Part shown: piece by piece, positions 10,535 through 22,222 of the stretch
Position numbering within the stretch: position 1 is the first letter of the stretch
Layout: every line of letters begins with the position of its first letter
From: Eriocheir sinensis
Taxonomy: Eukaryota; Arthropoda; Malacostraca; Decapoda; Varunidae
DNA length: 64,000 nt
NCBI RefSeq assembly: GCF_024679095.1
Contig: NC_066512.1
Location: 12,499,799 to 12,563,798, forward strand
Direction of reading: 5' to 3'
Translations under genes and position numbers: made by a program
The notes under the pieces: model-generated
Databases searched by the model: none
What the model was told of the DNA's origin: nothing
Seen by the model: the letters and a program-made list of their open reading frames with translations, nothing else

Positions 10535-11530
10535 ACAATACAACCCCGCCCTCATCTCTCCCCTGTGTACCCTCGCCCTCACCTCTCCTTAATATACCCC
10601 CGCCCTCACCTCTCCCCAGTGTACCCTCGCCCTCACCTCTCCCCAGTGTACCCTCGCCCTCACCTCTTCTTAATATACCCCCGCCCTCACCTCTCCCTAA
10701 TATACCCTCGCCCTCACCTCTCCCTAATATACCCCCACCCTCACCTCTCCCTAATATACCCCCGCCCTCACCTCTCCTTACTTTACCCCCGCCCTCACCT
10801 CTCCCCAGTGTACCCTCGCCCTCACCTCTCCCCAGTGTACCCACGCCCTCACCTCTTCTTAATATACCCCCGCCCTCACCTCTCCCTAATATACCCTCGC
10901 CTCACCTCTCCCTAATATACCCCACCCTCACCTCTCCCTAATATACCCCGCCCTCACCTCTCCCTAATATACCCCGCCCTCACCTCTCCCCAGTGTACCT
11001 CGCCCTCACCTCTCCCTAATATACCCCACCTCACCTCTCCCTAATATATCCTCGCCCTCACCTCTCCCTAATATACCCTCGCCCTCACCTCTCCGTAATA
11101 TACCCCCGCCCTCACCTCTCCCTAATATACCCCCCTGCCCTCACCTCTCCCTAATATACCCCCGCCCTCACCTCTCCCTAATATACCCCTGCCTCACCTT
11201 TCCCTAATATATCCTCGCCTCACCTCTCCCTAATATACCCCCTGCCTCACCTCTCCCTAATATACCCCCGCCCTCACCTCTCCCCAGTATGCCACCGCCC
11301 TCGCCTCTCCATAATATACCCCGCCTCACCTCTCCCCAGTATGCCACCGCCCTCACCTCTCCCCAGTATGCCACCGCCCTCACCTCTCCCCCAGTATGCC
11401 ACCCCTCGCCTCTCCCTAATATACCCTCGCCCTCACCTCTCCCCCCAGATGCCACCGCCCTCACCCCCTCACCCCAACATACACCCGCCCTACCCCGCCC
11501 CCCAAATACACACACGCCTTACCTGTTATG
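10535..11530. repeat. 27-bp minisatellite, about 36 copies
   Basis: Tandem array of CCCTCACCTCTCCCTAATAT-type units of about 27 bp, alternating between a TAATATACCC form and a CAGTGTACCC form, later also CAGTATGCCA. Because 27 is a multiple of three, the first 400 bp is open in several frames (for example 10471-10941, a 9-residue Pro/Ser-rich repeat). These frames end where 1-2 nt deletions occur in later units. A (CA)n run follows at 11621-11672. Confidence 0.95.
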
Positions 11531-11618
11531 TTAATAGGTCGATTGAAAGCTAATATCGCCAAGTACACTACGCCAAAACAAACTCACTGTGCACACTTTC
11601 TGACGGGAATGTAATGTT

Positions 11619-11674
<56 letters not shown>

Positions 11675-11699
11675 CGTTCATCATCGTGCAGAGGGAGAG

Positions 11700-13480
11700 G
11701 ATGGTAGTGGAGTTTCTTCGTCTATAAAAAAATTAAAAAAAACATTATAATTATACACGAGGCGCTGACAGGCGATGGATGGGTTCAAGGGCGTAGCATA
11801 GGAAGTCGATGGTTCACGACGAATCATGAAAGCAAGTCGAGGTTCACTCACCGCCTGCCACTGACAAACGGGGCGACAGTGGTCTCAATTAACGACCCTC
11901 GACCAATATGATGGAGTGAGGAGCATGCAAACATGGGAGGAGTCAGGAATATTTGCCACTTTTCTCCCTCAGTCTGTCTATCCACCTTCCCGTCTCACTC
12001 TCCATCTATCCCTCTCCTCCCCCTCCGCTCAGTCATCTGTCCCTCTTTCTGCCTCGCTACGTTCAGTCCACTTTCCATCCGTCTCAGTCTGTCCCACTAT
12101 CCATTTCTCCCTCCTCCTGTCTTCATACTCGTCCCTCTTCCATTCCGTTCCGTTCCTTTTCTCAAGCCTTTTCTGTCTCTCCTTCCGTCCGTCCCTCCCG
12201 CCAACATGACGGCCCCCTTTTCTATGCATACTAACCTAACGTAACCTTACCTAAGCTTTTCTTTCTTTCGTGCATTTTTATGGCGCTTTTTTACGATCAT
12301 CCGCATTAGAAACATATTTTCCTATCCTGTTTACATTGCCTGTAGTCTACTTTCTTTCGTTACAAGGATTATAAACGTTTTCGGTTAAGTTTGATTCGGA
12401 GAAAAATATCTTATTCATTTCTCCACCTGACAAGAAACTCGTACCAGCAACGTAATGCGTTTGAGATCATTGAGATGGCCCATGAAAGCAAAATCTCGTT
12501 CTTGCTCCTAATGGTCGTCGGAAATTATAATGATCGATACCACGAGTCGAACACTAACCTGAGTGATCTGACAGCGACTATCTCCCTCTCCCTCTCCCTC
12601 CTTCCTCTCTCCCCCTGGCCCTCCTCTCCCCCTTGCCGCTCATTCCTCTCCCTCCTCCACTCCTTCCTGTTTATCCCTTGCTTAATTCGTCACTACTCCC
12701 TATAATCCCCAGTACTTTGGCCTAACAGCGTCAGCCACGTCCACAGGCAAGCAAGTCGATAACATCCAATGCCATGGACCGTCATGATGCGCTTCTTCCA
12801 TATTAAACCTGTTGCTAAATTATGCAAACTCCTCTCTTTCTAAACACAGTGAAAATTCCCTTCTTGCAAGGGTTTGGTTTCGGTGGTGGCCCCTATAAGA
12901 AGTGTTACAAGAAAACATACGAGGTGGAGAAACAGGATTGAGGTCAGATTCTTGCAGCAATGTAGGACATCAATATTCCTACAACCCCTGGAAAGAAATG
13001 AAGAGGGTGCTGCACACTGCTTAAACCAAAGACGTGCTGAAAAGAAGGTCAAGAAACATTATCGATCCTAGGATGGGCAAGTGGTGATCCTCTAGCGGCA
13101 TGGCCCATCCAAGGCTGCGATCGCAGCACTACACTTGCTGGGGGAAGACTGTCGGAACAGCTTACGCCTAAACAGGCTCGAGTCATTCATTATTATACAC
13201 AAAATTAATAATACAACGCAAACATTACTAACAGGGACCCCTTATATCACTTAACATACCAGCACCTCCATCCTCCTTTGTTATTCTTGGTTTGCGAGTA
13301 TTAGAACGGCTGACCCCCACCGTCTTTATTGTTATTACCGCCATGTATCAACAGCTGTACATTGATTGGTCAAGTTTACCCATTTGATGGGAAATAAAAG
13401 TTTCACGAATTACATTGCGATGTCAGTTTATTTGTTGTGTGTTAAGTCATGAGTGCACTTCTTTCATGGCTTTACATATA
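11700..13480. other. No gene recognised; pyrimidine-rich and unique DNA
   Basis: 11950-12220 and 12575-12680 are CT/TCC-rich low-complexity DNA open in several frames. 12874-13071 holds a 65-codon frame without known motifs. I see no RNA gene or transposon ends. Confidence 0.5.
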
Positions 13481-13739
13481 AGCCGCTCAGTAATATTAAT
13501 CTTCCTTTCTTTCATTCCTTTCTTTCATATTTTTCTTTGGTAAAGATTCGTTTGATCAACGTTGCTCAATCTTGGACAAGAACATTTTAATTCTGGGTGT
13601 TTTTTGATGCTTTTATCATGGAGGAAGTATTTTTCTCAGGAAATCACTAAATGGTTGACTTTTCACTGCCTTTGGTGGACTCGCCGCCGCAGCCGCAAAA
13701 TAGCTCGCAGAGAGGTTCAACTTGGGGACCCGTGGAAGT

Positions 13740-13830
13740 CGTTTTTTTTTGGGTGGGGAGCATATTTAAACCACTCAACCGAACTTTACATAGCCTAACC
13801 TCTAACGGGGGCTTGGCCCCCCGTTAGAGG
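13740..13830. repeat. Repeat segment ending in a strong hairpin
   Basis: The GGTGGGGAGCATATTTAAAC block and following ACTCAACCGAACTTTA are shared, inverted, with 51685-51740. It ends in a near-perfect palindrome CCTCTAACGGGGG / CCCCCCGTTAGAGG at 13799-13830 with a 5-nt loop. Likely an end of a dispersed element; family unknown. Confidence 0.6.
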
Positions 13831-14237
13831 TGTATATGCGTACATGCGACTTATTTCTGCGAGGAGGTATTTCTCGCAACACCGGCTGGACCGTCGCTGC
13901 GGCCGCCGCCAAAGGAGGCTACGCTTTCGTGAATATTATCCCCTATTTTCAACAATAAAAAAAAAAAAAAAATCTTTCTTTATTAATTTCTGTTATTCGT
14001 CACCTCCCTCTATTTCTTTCATTCCCAATCTTTCTTTTACTCCTTTGTTTGCTTATCTTGCTGCTTTTCTCGCTCTATATTGTCCTTTGTGTTTCTATTA
14101 GTTATTTCGTAACTCCCTGCTTGCTTTCAGTTACTCTTTTTCTATCTTTATCTCACACTGGGTTGTTTCATTCGTTCTTTCTCTATTATTTTTTATATTT
14201 TATCTCCTTCAAGCTTGCTGTCTTTTTTTCTTTCTTT

Positions 14238-14239
<2 letters not shown>

Positions 14240-14326
<87 letters not shown>
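14240..14326. repeat. (CT)n microsatellite
   Basis: CT run of about 87 bp preceding the hAT-type MITE. Confidence 0.97.
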
Positions 14327-14328
<2 letters not shown>

Positions 14329-14378
14329 ACCCGCCCGCAGGATGGGATGGAATATGACAAAGGGATGTAACTCTACGC

Positions 14379-14694
14379 CAGTGATTCTCAACCAGGGGTA
14401 AATTTACCACCTGGGGATAAAAAAAAATGACATGGCATGGGGTAAATAACAGCAATAGTTATGTACTAATGGGCATAAAAATATCCACATAGTTATGCCT
14501 ATACTCCATTTTTAATGAATGGACTGTAATTTCTTTGTCAAAGTATATTACTATATTTTGTGCAAAACCTAAATAATGAATTATTCTTATCTTCTTAATG
14601 ATGGCTATGTATTTTTTTTATGTAGTAAAGGGGTAACTGGCGAAATAGATCAGGCCGAGTGGGTAAAGGATGGAGGAAATGTTGAGAATCCCTG
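14379..14694. mobile_element. hAT-type MITE, 316 bp
   Basis: Terminal inverted repeats CAGTGATTCTCAAC at the left and GTTGAGAATCCCTG at the right. Flanking 8-bp duplication CTCTACGC (14371-14378) and CTCTACTC (14695-14702), 7 of 8 matching. CAGTG-type ends with an 8-bp target duplication are the hallmark of hAT elements. No transposase is encoded. Confidence 0.85.
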
Positions 14695-14702
14695 CTCTAC
14701 TC

Positions 14703-15113
14703 CGTGGCGTCATATTCCGCCCCTTTGTATATAGTAAGTTGTCCCAAATTGAACTGCCCATGCGCGGACTTTGCTATTTTGCCCATTTCATTCACTGCAC
14801 TGTCTTTTAGTAGCTTATAATAAGCTTACCTTTGATCTTATGATTGTCCTTCTGTCTTTTCAGATTTTTCTTCTGGTTCAAGGTCAGGTTTATGGGATAC
14901 TCTCCATTCAATAGTAGCTAGGCTACGGGGTCCATGTCAGCCTGGAATGTGGCCATATTTTCATGAAAACTAGCAATATGTATTGCTGCCATCCTGCCTG
15001 GGACAAACACGGATATCAACACTTTGTGATAGTAAACAACTAGTTCTGTGCATGCGCAGACCAGGGTGGGACGACTCCCCAGAGAGGGGCGGAATACGAC
15101 GCCACACGGCGTT
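14703..15113. mobile_element. Possible TIR element around inverted GGCGTCATATTCCGCCCC blocks
   Basis: GGCGTCATATTCCGCCCCT at about 14706 recurs inverted as AGGGGCGGAATACGACGCC at about 15090, with further inward similarity around CATGCGC. Boundaries and target duplication are not clear. The right side is followed by a very G-rich run at 15120-15170. 15171-15370 has nothing recognised. Confidence 0.5.
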
Positions 15114-15376
15114 GCCTCCGGAGCGGGGCGTGGGGGGCGGGGGGTGGGGTGGGTGGGGGGGGGGGCAGGGTCAGTGCCTTCAAGGGACGTTGCCAAAGGA
15201 ACAAATTAATGCATAAAATAATCAATTAAAACAAATTTTTAATAAACTCATTACAAGATTAGACGGCTGGACGGGTTGGGGCAGCTAGGTTATTAAAGAT
15301 ACATATTAATATAATCACAATAACGAAGACGTATGTACACATTGCCATCTATCGATTTACTCTCAGGGGCCGGTAT

Positions 15377-17263
15377 GTCGAACTATCTAGATTAGTGAAG
15401 AAAAACACCAGGATAGCAAAAAGGAATTATGAGATCAAAGTAGCAAATGAGGCGAAAAGTAATCCTAAGGGCTTCTTTCAGATGTATAGAACAAAAACAA
15501 GGGAGAAAATTGGACCGCTGAAAACAAACACAGGGGAGCTAGTGGAAAATTACGAAAATATGAGCACACTGCTGAACGACTACTTCCTTTCAGTATTCAT
15601 ACAAGAGGATCGAACGACTATTCCGGAAAGGGTTCAGGTGTACGAGGGCGGGGATGGCGATAAATTGAGGGATATAATCATTACCAGGCAAGTAGTTCAG
15701 GATGAGATAGATAAGCTTAAGAAGAATAAGTCGCCAGGATATTTCCAAGGGTATTAAAGGAATTAGGTGATGTACTCAGTGACCCACTAACCGACATCTT
15801 TGAGATGTTGGTAAATACTGGTTATGTGCCCAGCCTATGGAAAGTAGCTAATGTGATGCCGATTTTCAAAAAGGGGGACAGGTCAGCTGCTTCAAACTAT
15901 CGCCCAATTAGCTTAACATCGGTTATAGGCAAGATGCTGGAGTCTATAATAGCCAGGAACATTCGGGAGCATTTAGAGAAACAAAGCTTAATTCACGACT
16001 CGCAGCATGGGTTCACGAAAGGTAGGTCATGCCTCACCAATCTCTTGTCCTTCTATAATAAAGTATTTGAGGCGGTAGACAGAGATGAAAATTATGATGT
16101 AATCTATCTTGATTTTAGTAAAGCGTTTGACAAAGTTCCTCACCAACGACTGTTGCTTAAATTACAGGCTCACGGAGTAGAGGGTAAAGTTTTGAACTGG
16201 GTCAAGGCGTGGCTTAGCAATAGGAAGCAAAGAGTGCAAATCAATGGTAAAAGATCTGACTGGGGATGTGTTACGAGTGGGGTCCCACAAGGTTCGGTAT
16301 TAGGTCCACTTTTATTATTTATATCAATGACTTAGATGCAGGAATTAGTAGTGATGTCAGTAAGTTTGCAGATGATACCAAGATCGGTAGAGTAATTGAG
16401 TCGGATCAGGACGCTAGTATTCTCCAGGATGAACTAAACAGATTGTATGACTGGGGGATAAATGGCAGATGGAATTCAATGTAGGGAAGTGCAGTATTCT
16501 GAGTGTAGGTAGGAACAACCCCTCTCATAACTATTGCTTAAATGACACTTTCATAAGCAGGTCTGGGTGCGAGAGAAATTTAGGGGTCTTAGTGAGCTCT
16601 GATCTCCGTCCAAGGGCACAATGCATTCAAGCTAGAAATCGAGCAAATAGGGTACTGGGATTTATTTCAAGGAGCATAAGCAACAAAAGCGCCGAAGTCT
16701 TCCTCAAACTATATTTAGCATTAGTTAGACCTCATCTTGACTATGCGGTTCAGTTCTGGTCACCTTACTATAGAATGGATATCAAAATGTTAGAATCGGT
16801 GCAGAGGAGGATGACTAAGATGATTCAGGGGTTGAGAAACTTGCCATACGAGGAAAGACTCAAACAGTTAAACTTGCATTCTCTAGAGAGGCGAAGGGTG
16901 CGTGGAGACATGATCGAGGTTTATAAATGGATGAAGGGCTTTGATAAGGGGGATATTTATAAGGTTTTGTTGGTAAGAGAACCGGGTAGGACACGAAGTA
17001 ATGGGTTTAAACTGGATAAATTCAGATTCAACAGGGACATAGGCAAAAATTGGTTTACTAACAGGGTTGTGGATGAGTGGAATAGGCTTAGCAGTCATGT
17101 GGTAAGTGCCAATACAATTGTCACATTCAAAAATAGATTAGATAAATTCATGGGCAGCGATATTAGGTGCGGTTAGATACATGAGAGCTTAAGTTCAAAG
17201 GAGCTGCCTTGTACAGGCCTACCGGCCTCTTGCAGACTCCTGCGTTCTTATGTTCTTATATTC
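15377..17263 (+). pseudogene. CR1-like LINE ORF2 (RT to 3' end), frameshifted
   Basis: Longest copy of the main CR1-like family here. Frames in order: 15395-15757 (endonuclease-RT linker), 15805-16335 (RT palm: NYRPISLTSVIG, YLDFSKAFDKVP, SGVPQGSVLGP), 16266-16484 (KFADDTKIGR with catalytic FADD) and 16469-17176 (C-terminus with VRPHLDYAVQFWSPYYR). At least three indels break what was one ORF. The endonuclease is missing, so it is 5' truncated. The 3' end has GGCCTCTTGCAGACTCCTGC followed by TTCTTATG-type 8-bp repeats, as in CR1 elements. Confidence 0.9.
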
Positions 17264-17303
17264 TTAAAGGAACTCACTGAAATACTGGCGTTTTCGTGGA
17301 TTA

Positions 17304-17307
<4 letters not shown>

Positions 17308-17366
<59 letters not shown>

Positions 17367-17392
17367 TGTTTTCGTGGATTATTAGTGTGTGT

Positions 17393-17433
<41 letters not shown>

Positions 17434-17435
17434 TG
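17308..17435. repeat. (GT)n microsatellite, two blocks
   Basis: Two GT blocks separated by GTTTTCGTGGATTATTAGT, itself a duplicate of the sequence at 17290-17307. Confidence 0.95.
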
Positions 17436-17443
17436 GGTGTGTT

Positions 17444-17701
17444 ATTCACCACAACCACGGCCTGATCACGTGTTGGACTCGTAATCGCCAGCAGGTACCC
17501 TCCCGACATGAGCAAGTGCTCTTTATCGTCGATCTATGGGTACTGCCAGGACCTCACACACCACACACCCCATCCCCCTTGCTCAAGGGGGGACAGTAAC
17601 CACTCCTAGTCAACGGAAAGAATCCGGCCCGAGCGGGCTCGAACCGCCACCCTGTCAGACCGTGAAGCCTGACAGCGCAGCGCTCTAACCAGATGCGCCA
17701 C

Positions 17702-17703
<2 letters not shown>
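17444..17703 (-). repeat. tRNA-derived SINE, full copy
   Basis: On the minus strand it starts with a tRNA-like head: A-box-like TGGCGCATCTGGTTAGAGCG (17681-17700) and perfect B box GGTTCGAGCCC (17635-17645). A unique body follows, ending in GTGGTGAATAACACAC that runs into (CA)n. These are internal Pol III promoter elements of a SINE rather than a functional tRNA: the anticodon arm CTGTCAG/CTGACAG does not form a standard 7-nt loop. Truncated relatives at 3434-3560 and 39450-39490. Confidence 0.8.

Positions 17704-17704
<1 letters not shown>

Positions 17705-17752
<48 letters not shown>
17705..17752. repeat. (GT)n microsatellite
   Basis: GT run abutting the 5' head of the minus-strand SINE. 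Confidence 0.95.
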
Positions 17753-17756
<4 letters not shown>

Positions 17757-17829
17757 GGAGGAGGAAGAGGAAGTAGAAGAAAACAGGAAGGATGAAAAAA
17801 AAAAATAATAGAAAAGGAGGAGGAGGAGG

Positions 17830-19560
17830 AAACATGGAAACATGGACTAGCAGGCAGCAGAAAGCCTGTTGGCTCATAACAAGGCTGCCTGCTTTCAGTG
17901 ATTTAATTAATCCGTTAGCCATAGTAGTAGCGTGCAGGGAAGGATCAAACCACTTGTGTACCTACTCTTGGATACGTTCAGTTCACTCCCGATGCAGCAC
18001 AGTGGCGATCAATGCGTTTCTTGAAGGAGTTGATTGTCTCTGCGCTAATCACTTCTGCAGGAAGGCTGTTCCAGTGGCGAACAACTCTATTCGAGAAATA
18101 ACTCCTGCCGATGTCGGTAATGCATCGCTTTACTTGAAGTGTTTTTCCGTTGTTTCTTGTCCTCGGGTTTGTTGTGGCGTGAAGATTTTGGGGTGAGCAA
18201 CATTGCTGAGGTTGTTCAGGTACTTAAAGACTTGTATCGTGTCTCCCCGTAGTCGTCTCTTTTCCAACGTGAAGAGATTGAGTCGCTCGAGTCGCTCTTC
18301 GTAGGGCTTCGTCCTCAGTGATGGTATCATCTTCGTGGCGCGGCGCTGTACTCTCTCAAGTAATTCAATGTTTTTCCTATAATATGGAGACCAGAATTGC
18401 ACGACGTATTCCAGGTGGGGCCTTACCAGCGAATTATACAAGGATAACATAACTCCCGGCGTCTTGTATTCGAAGTTCCTCGCTATGAACCCGAGCAGTG
18501 TATTGGCTTTCTTACAGGCGGACTTGCAGTGTTTTGTTTGTTTCAAGTCACTGCTGATGGTGACCCCGAGGTCTCTTTCCTTTTGCACTACCTGTAGTGG
18601 TTCGCCACCCATGTGGTATGTGTGGTTGCTGTTTCTGGATCCGATATGCATTACTTAACATTTGGTAGCGTTGAAGGACATCTGCCATTTTTCTGACCAC
18701 TAAGTGATCTGGTCCAGGTCGCTCTGGATAATTTCACAGTCTGCTGTAGTGAGGGCCTTCCCACCCACCTTTGTGTCGTCGGCAAATTTTGAAAGAGTGG
18801 ATTTTAATCCTAGTTCTAGGTCGTTGATATTATATAATGAAGAGTATGACCCCTGTGGCACTCCACTTGTGACCGGGAGCCACTCGGAGGCCTGTCCGTT
18901 GAGTACAACTCGTTTTCTTCCAGTGAGCCAGTCTTTGATCCACGCTGTCAGATTGTCGCCTAACCCCGCCGACTTAAGTTTCTTGAGGAGTCTTTCGTGT
19001 AGCACTTTGTCAAATGCTTTTTGAAAGTCTAGATATATAACATCACTGGGGATATGATTCTCCCAGTTTTCACAGATACCTTGGAAGAAATCCAGTAAGT
19101 TGGTTAAGCATGATCGCTTATTCTTGAAACCGTGCTGAGCATCGGAAATGATGTTGTCTTCAAGGAATTTAACGAGTTTGTCTCTGATGATCTTCTCGAG
19201 AATTTTTCCCGCCACTGAGGTCAAGCTGATTGGTCTGTAATTTAAGGCCATGCTTTTGTCTCCCTTTTTGTAGATCGATGTTACGTTCGCTTGCTTCCAG
19301 TCTTTTGGAACTTTGTTTTGTTGTAGTGTCAGATTTTAGATGGCGGTGAGTGGCTTGAGGATTTGCTGCTTGAGTTCCTTGAGCAGCCTGGGTGACAAGT
19401 CGTCGAGTCCGGTGGACTTGTTTGTCTCGAGTTTATCTAGGTACTTTTTCACATCCCATTGGTCGACTGTGCCAATTTCTAGGGGTGTGATTCCCATCGG
19501 TGGGGTAGGGCTCTCGGGTACGGACTGGGTGTTCTCAACCATGAACACAGACGCGGTTTT
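17830..19560 (-). pseudogene. CR1-like LINE, second subfamily, RT to 3' end
   Basis: Minus-strand frames 19336-19548 (linker with KSTGLDDLSPRLLKEL), 18700-19251 (RT: NYRPISLTSVAG, YLDFQKAFDKV, SGVPQGS, KFADDTKVG) and 18130-18651 (C-terminus, VRPHLEYVVQFWSPYYRK). About half identical to the 15377-17263 family by eye, hence a separate subfamily. A short deletion follows SGVPQGS. The 3' end on the minus strand carries CATGTTTC 8-bp repeats (17833-17850 here), again CR1-like. Endonuclease absent. Confidence 0.88.
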
Positions 19561-21240
19561 TTTTTATTTAATTTTATTTTTTATGCTACGAAAGTTTATT
19601 GTAAGTAAACGGAGGGAAGTGTGGTTATGATGTGGTGGTAGAGGAAGTGAAGGGCGAGGTGAGGAAGGTGAAGATACATAAGAAACGGGAGGGGGTGAAG
19701 AAGTAGAGGAGGAGGTGAAACAGGTGATTATGAAAACGAGAAAGACCAGGAAATAGAGACTGGGGAAAGTGAAAGAGTAGGATCGGGGGAGGGTGATAGG
19801 GCAGACCTGGGTGTGTTAGTAACTGTGGTGAGAGGTGAGTGATGGGTCAAGTCTGGCGTACGGAGGGAACACACCTGTCTGTGGGTGTTGATGGGACTTG
19901 GTGTGAAAAGTGGAGCTGGGTTATGAGTAGTGAGAGGTGTTGAGTATTTGGGGTTCAAGAGGAGGTGTTGTGTGTCAGGGTTGTCTGTGTTATGATGATA
20001 TAGCGTGTCGAAGGAATTTAAAAGTGTTATAGGATCAGCTGAGAAGAATGAGGATGAGAAATTAGGTACACGCATCTAATGCAGATCCACGAGACGCTAT
20101 TGTCAAGCAATCCAGCATAAATCGGCGTGAAAGACCCGATACAGCTGACGGGTCAATGATCAGAAGGAGGAGGAGGAGGAAGAGGAAGAGGAAGAGGAAG
20201 AGGAGGAAGGTGAAAGGAGAGGGATCAAACGAGGAGGAGACTAAGTACTGAGATGATCGATATCCATCAGTTAAGATGACCGCTTGTAAGAAAATTCACG
20301 CAGAAGAATGACAAACCAGCAGGGCTATCGACGACTCTTTCACCTCAAACCCACTCCCCACCATGGTCACTCCCTAACTTCCCACTCTCCACCCTCTCCC
20401 CTCACCTTCACCAGCAACACCTCTCCCTTCATCGGTCCCCCACCCAAGGCACCCCACCTCCCACCCTCACCGTACCGCGGTCTCTCGTCCCCTCACCCAG
20501 CACCAAGACCTCGCTCCGTGGCTCCACCCAAATCTTAGTGTGAGGCAACAGGTCGTCGAAGAAGGTGCGCTGCGGGAGGCGGCGAGTGGAAGAGAGGCGT
20601 TAGTCACCCAACATTTTCCGACCGCCCACTCATTGCTCTGTCAGTTATCAATATTTCTCTTCCTCTTCCGTTCCACAACCTGTTCACGACAGTTTTCTTA
20701 CCCATTGAATTTATGTCGGCCATCTTTCTCCTTCACCTCTCTGCCTGTCTGCTGGTCATTGCTGCTGCCCTCCCTTCCCCTTTTCTGCCCACTTTCCCGG
20801 CAACCAACTTTCCCATCCACTAAATATATTCTCCACCCATCCATCCGCACAGCAACCTTTTCAGTCCGCATTTTCCTTCCTTCCCTCTTCACCAATATTA
20901 CTTCTTGATATTTCTTCATTTCATTACGTACATCTTCTTTCTTCAGCACCCATTCAAAACATATTTTACAAAAGAAGTGACTAACGTGCTTCTTAATGGT
21001 TCTCTGATGCATTTCGATATATTTGCTTCTGTTATTCTGTCATGGTAGTAAGTCCAGTGATTCAGAGAGGAAAATTACAAGATATATAAATGCTGTAATA
21101 TTTCTAGTTTTGAATTAACAGTATCCCCCCAAAATTCACCAGCACCCCCCAGCACAGAATATGATGAGCTGGAGACTACTGACGGTGGTGGTGGAGGTGG
21201 TGATGGTTACCTCACTCTCAATCCTTGCGAACAGCGAATA
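19561..21240. other. No gene recognised
   Basis: Contains purine-rich tracts (19620-19800, 20160-20225 with GAGGAAGAG repeats) and pyrimidine-rich 20330-20900. Open frames here have no recognisable motifs and look compositional. Confidence 0.5.
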
Positions 21241-21247
21241 CGGTGAG

Positions 21248-21248
<1 letters not shown>

Positions 21249-21307
<59 letters not shown>

Positions 21308-21322
21308 CGCGCGCGCGCGCAC
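21249..21322. repeat. (GT)n followed by (GC)n
   Basis: GT run to about 21306, then TCGCGCGCGCGCGC, a Z-DNA-prone alternating purine-pyrimidine tract. Confidence 0.95.
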
Positions 21323-21479
21323 GTGAGTGAAAGTTTGCAAGAGGCTAAGGTAATACTTATTATCATATCGTTGCCAACATTACGATTTTTTACATAACAT
21401 AATGCACATTGGTTATCGGTATTCTCTCCCTTCTGTGAATCAGCTTGCCAGCACCCTCTCAATATTAGCTTCAATCATC

Positions 21480-22222
21480 TTATCATGCGGATACAAAATA
21501 AATCATTGTTAATTCTTCACAATATTATAACAGTTACAAAGGCTTCAGTCAACGGTAATGTATATCTCACATAGCATTAGAGCTAATCATTCATTTACAT
21601 GTAAAAATTGTTCAGTAACCGGGAAAAGGTTGGAAGAACCAGGGCAATGCGTAGTTGAGGAGAACCTTACGGTCTGCATCCCAAGACACAAGTGAAGGCC
21701 TCGCAGAAGATAAAGACGGCGGGGAGCAGTTTATTTAATAGGTAAAATATGTTTAATAGGTGAAATGTTCTTTCCAAGTGCATCGAGAGTCGGATGTTAA
21801 GGCCAGTACTGTAAGGGGATTCCAGAGAGAGAAAGTGGGGGAGGGATTGCTGTTGGGGAACGAAAGGAGAGAAAAGAGGCTATGGCATCAAAGAAATGAA
21901 AGCCATGATTAATGTCCAGGAAGTTGTTGAAATGCCAGATGAAAGATGTTGGAGTGCTCTCTAGCAGACACTCATGGCGGACCACATCTTGCATACTGCA
22001 GTGAGACATGTTTCTTTATTATATGCCATAGCTCACCTCATAATTATACGATATAGCCAGTTTTGGTCGACACCATAAGACTCAGCAGTGACTGTGGAAT
22101 CATGTATTGTAAAAACTCTACAAAACAAAATAGAAAATGGTATTACGATGAATTGAACCGTGAAGATGTTAAAAATGTTTACAACATGTTTTACTTTTCC
22201 TCGCTGTTTTCAACATTTGTTC
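21480..22222. other. No feature recognised
   Basis: AT-rich, non-coding. Confidence 0.5.

Noticed and set aside
10471..10941. Pro/Ser-rich 156-codon ORF
   Set aside because: It lies wholly in the 27-bp minisatellite and is open only because the unit is a multiple of three. Both strands and other frames are open too.
12874..13071. 65-codon basic ORF
   Set aside because: Short, no motif, and the opposite strand is also open; not supported as a gene.
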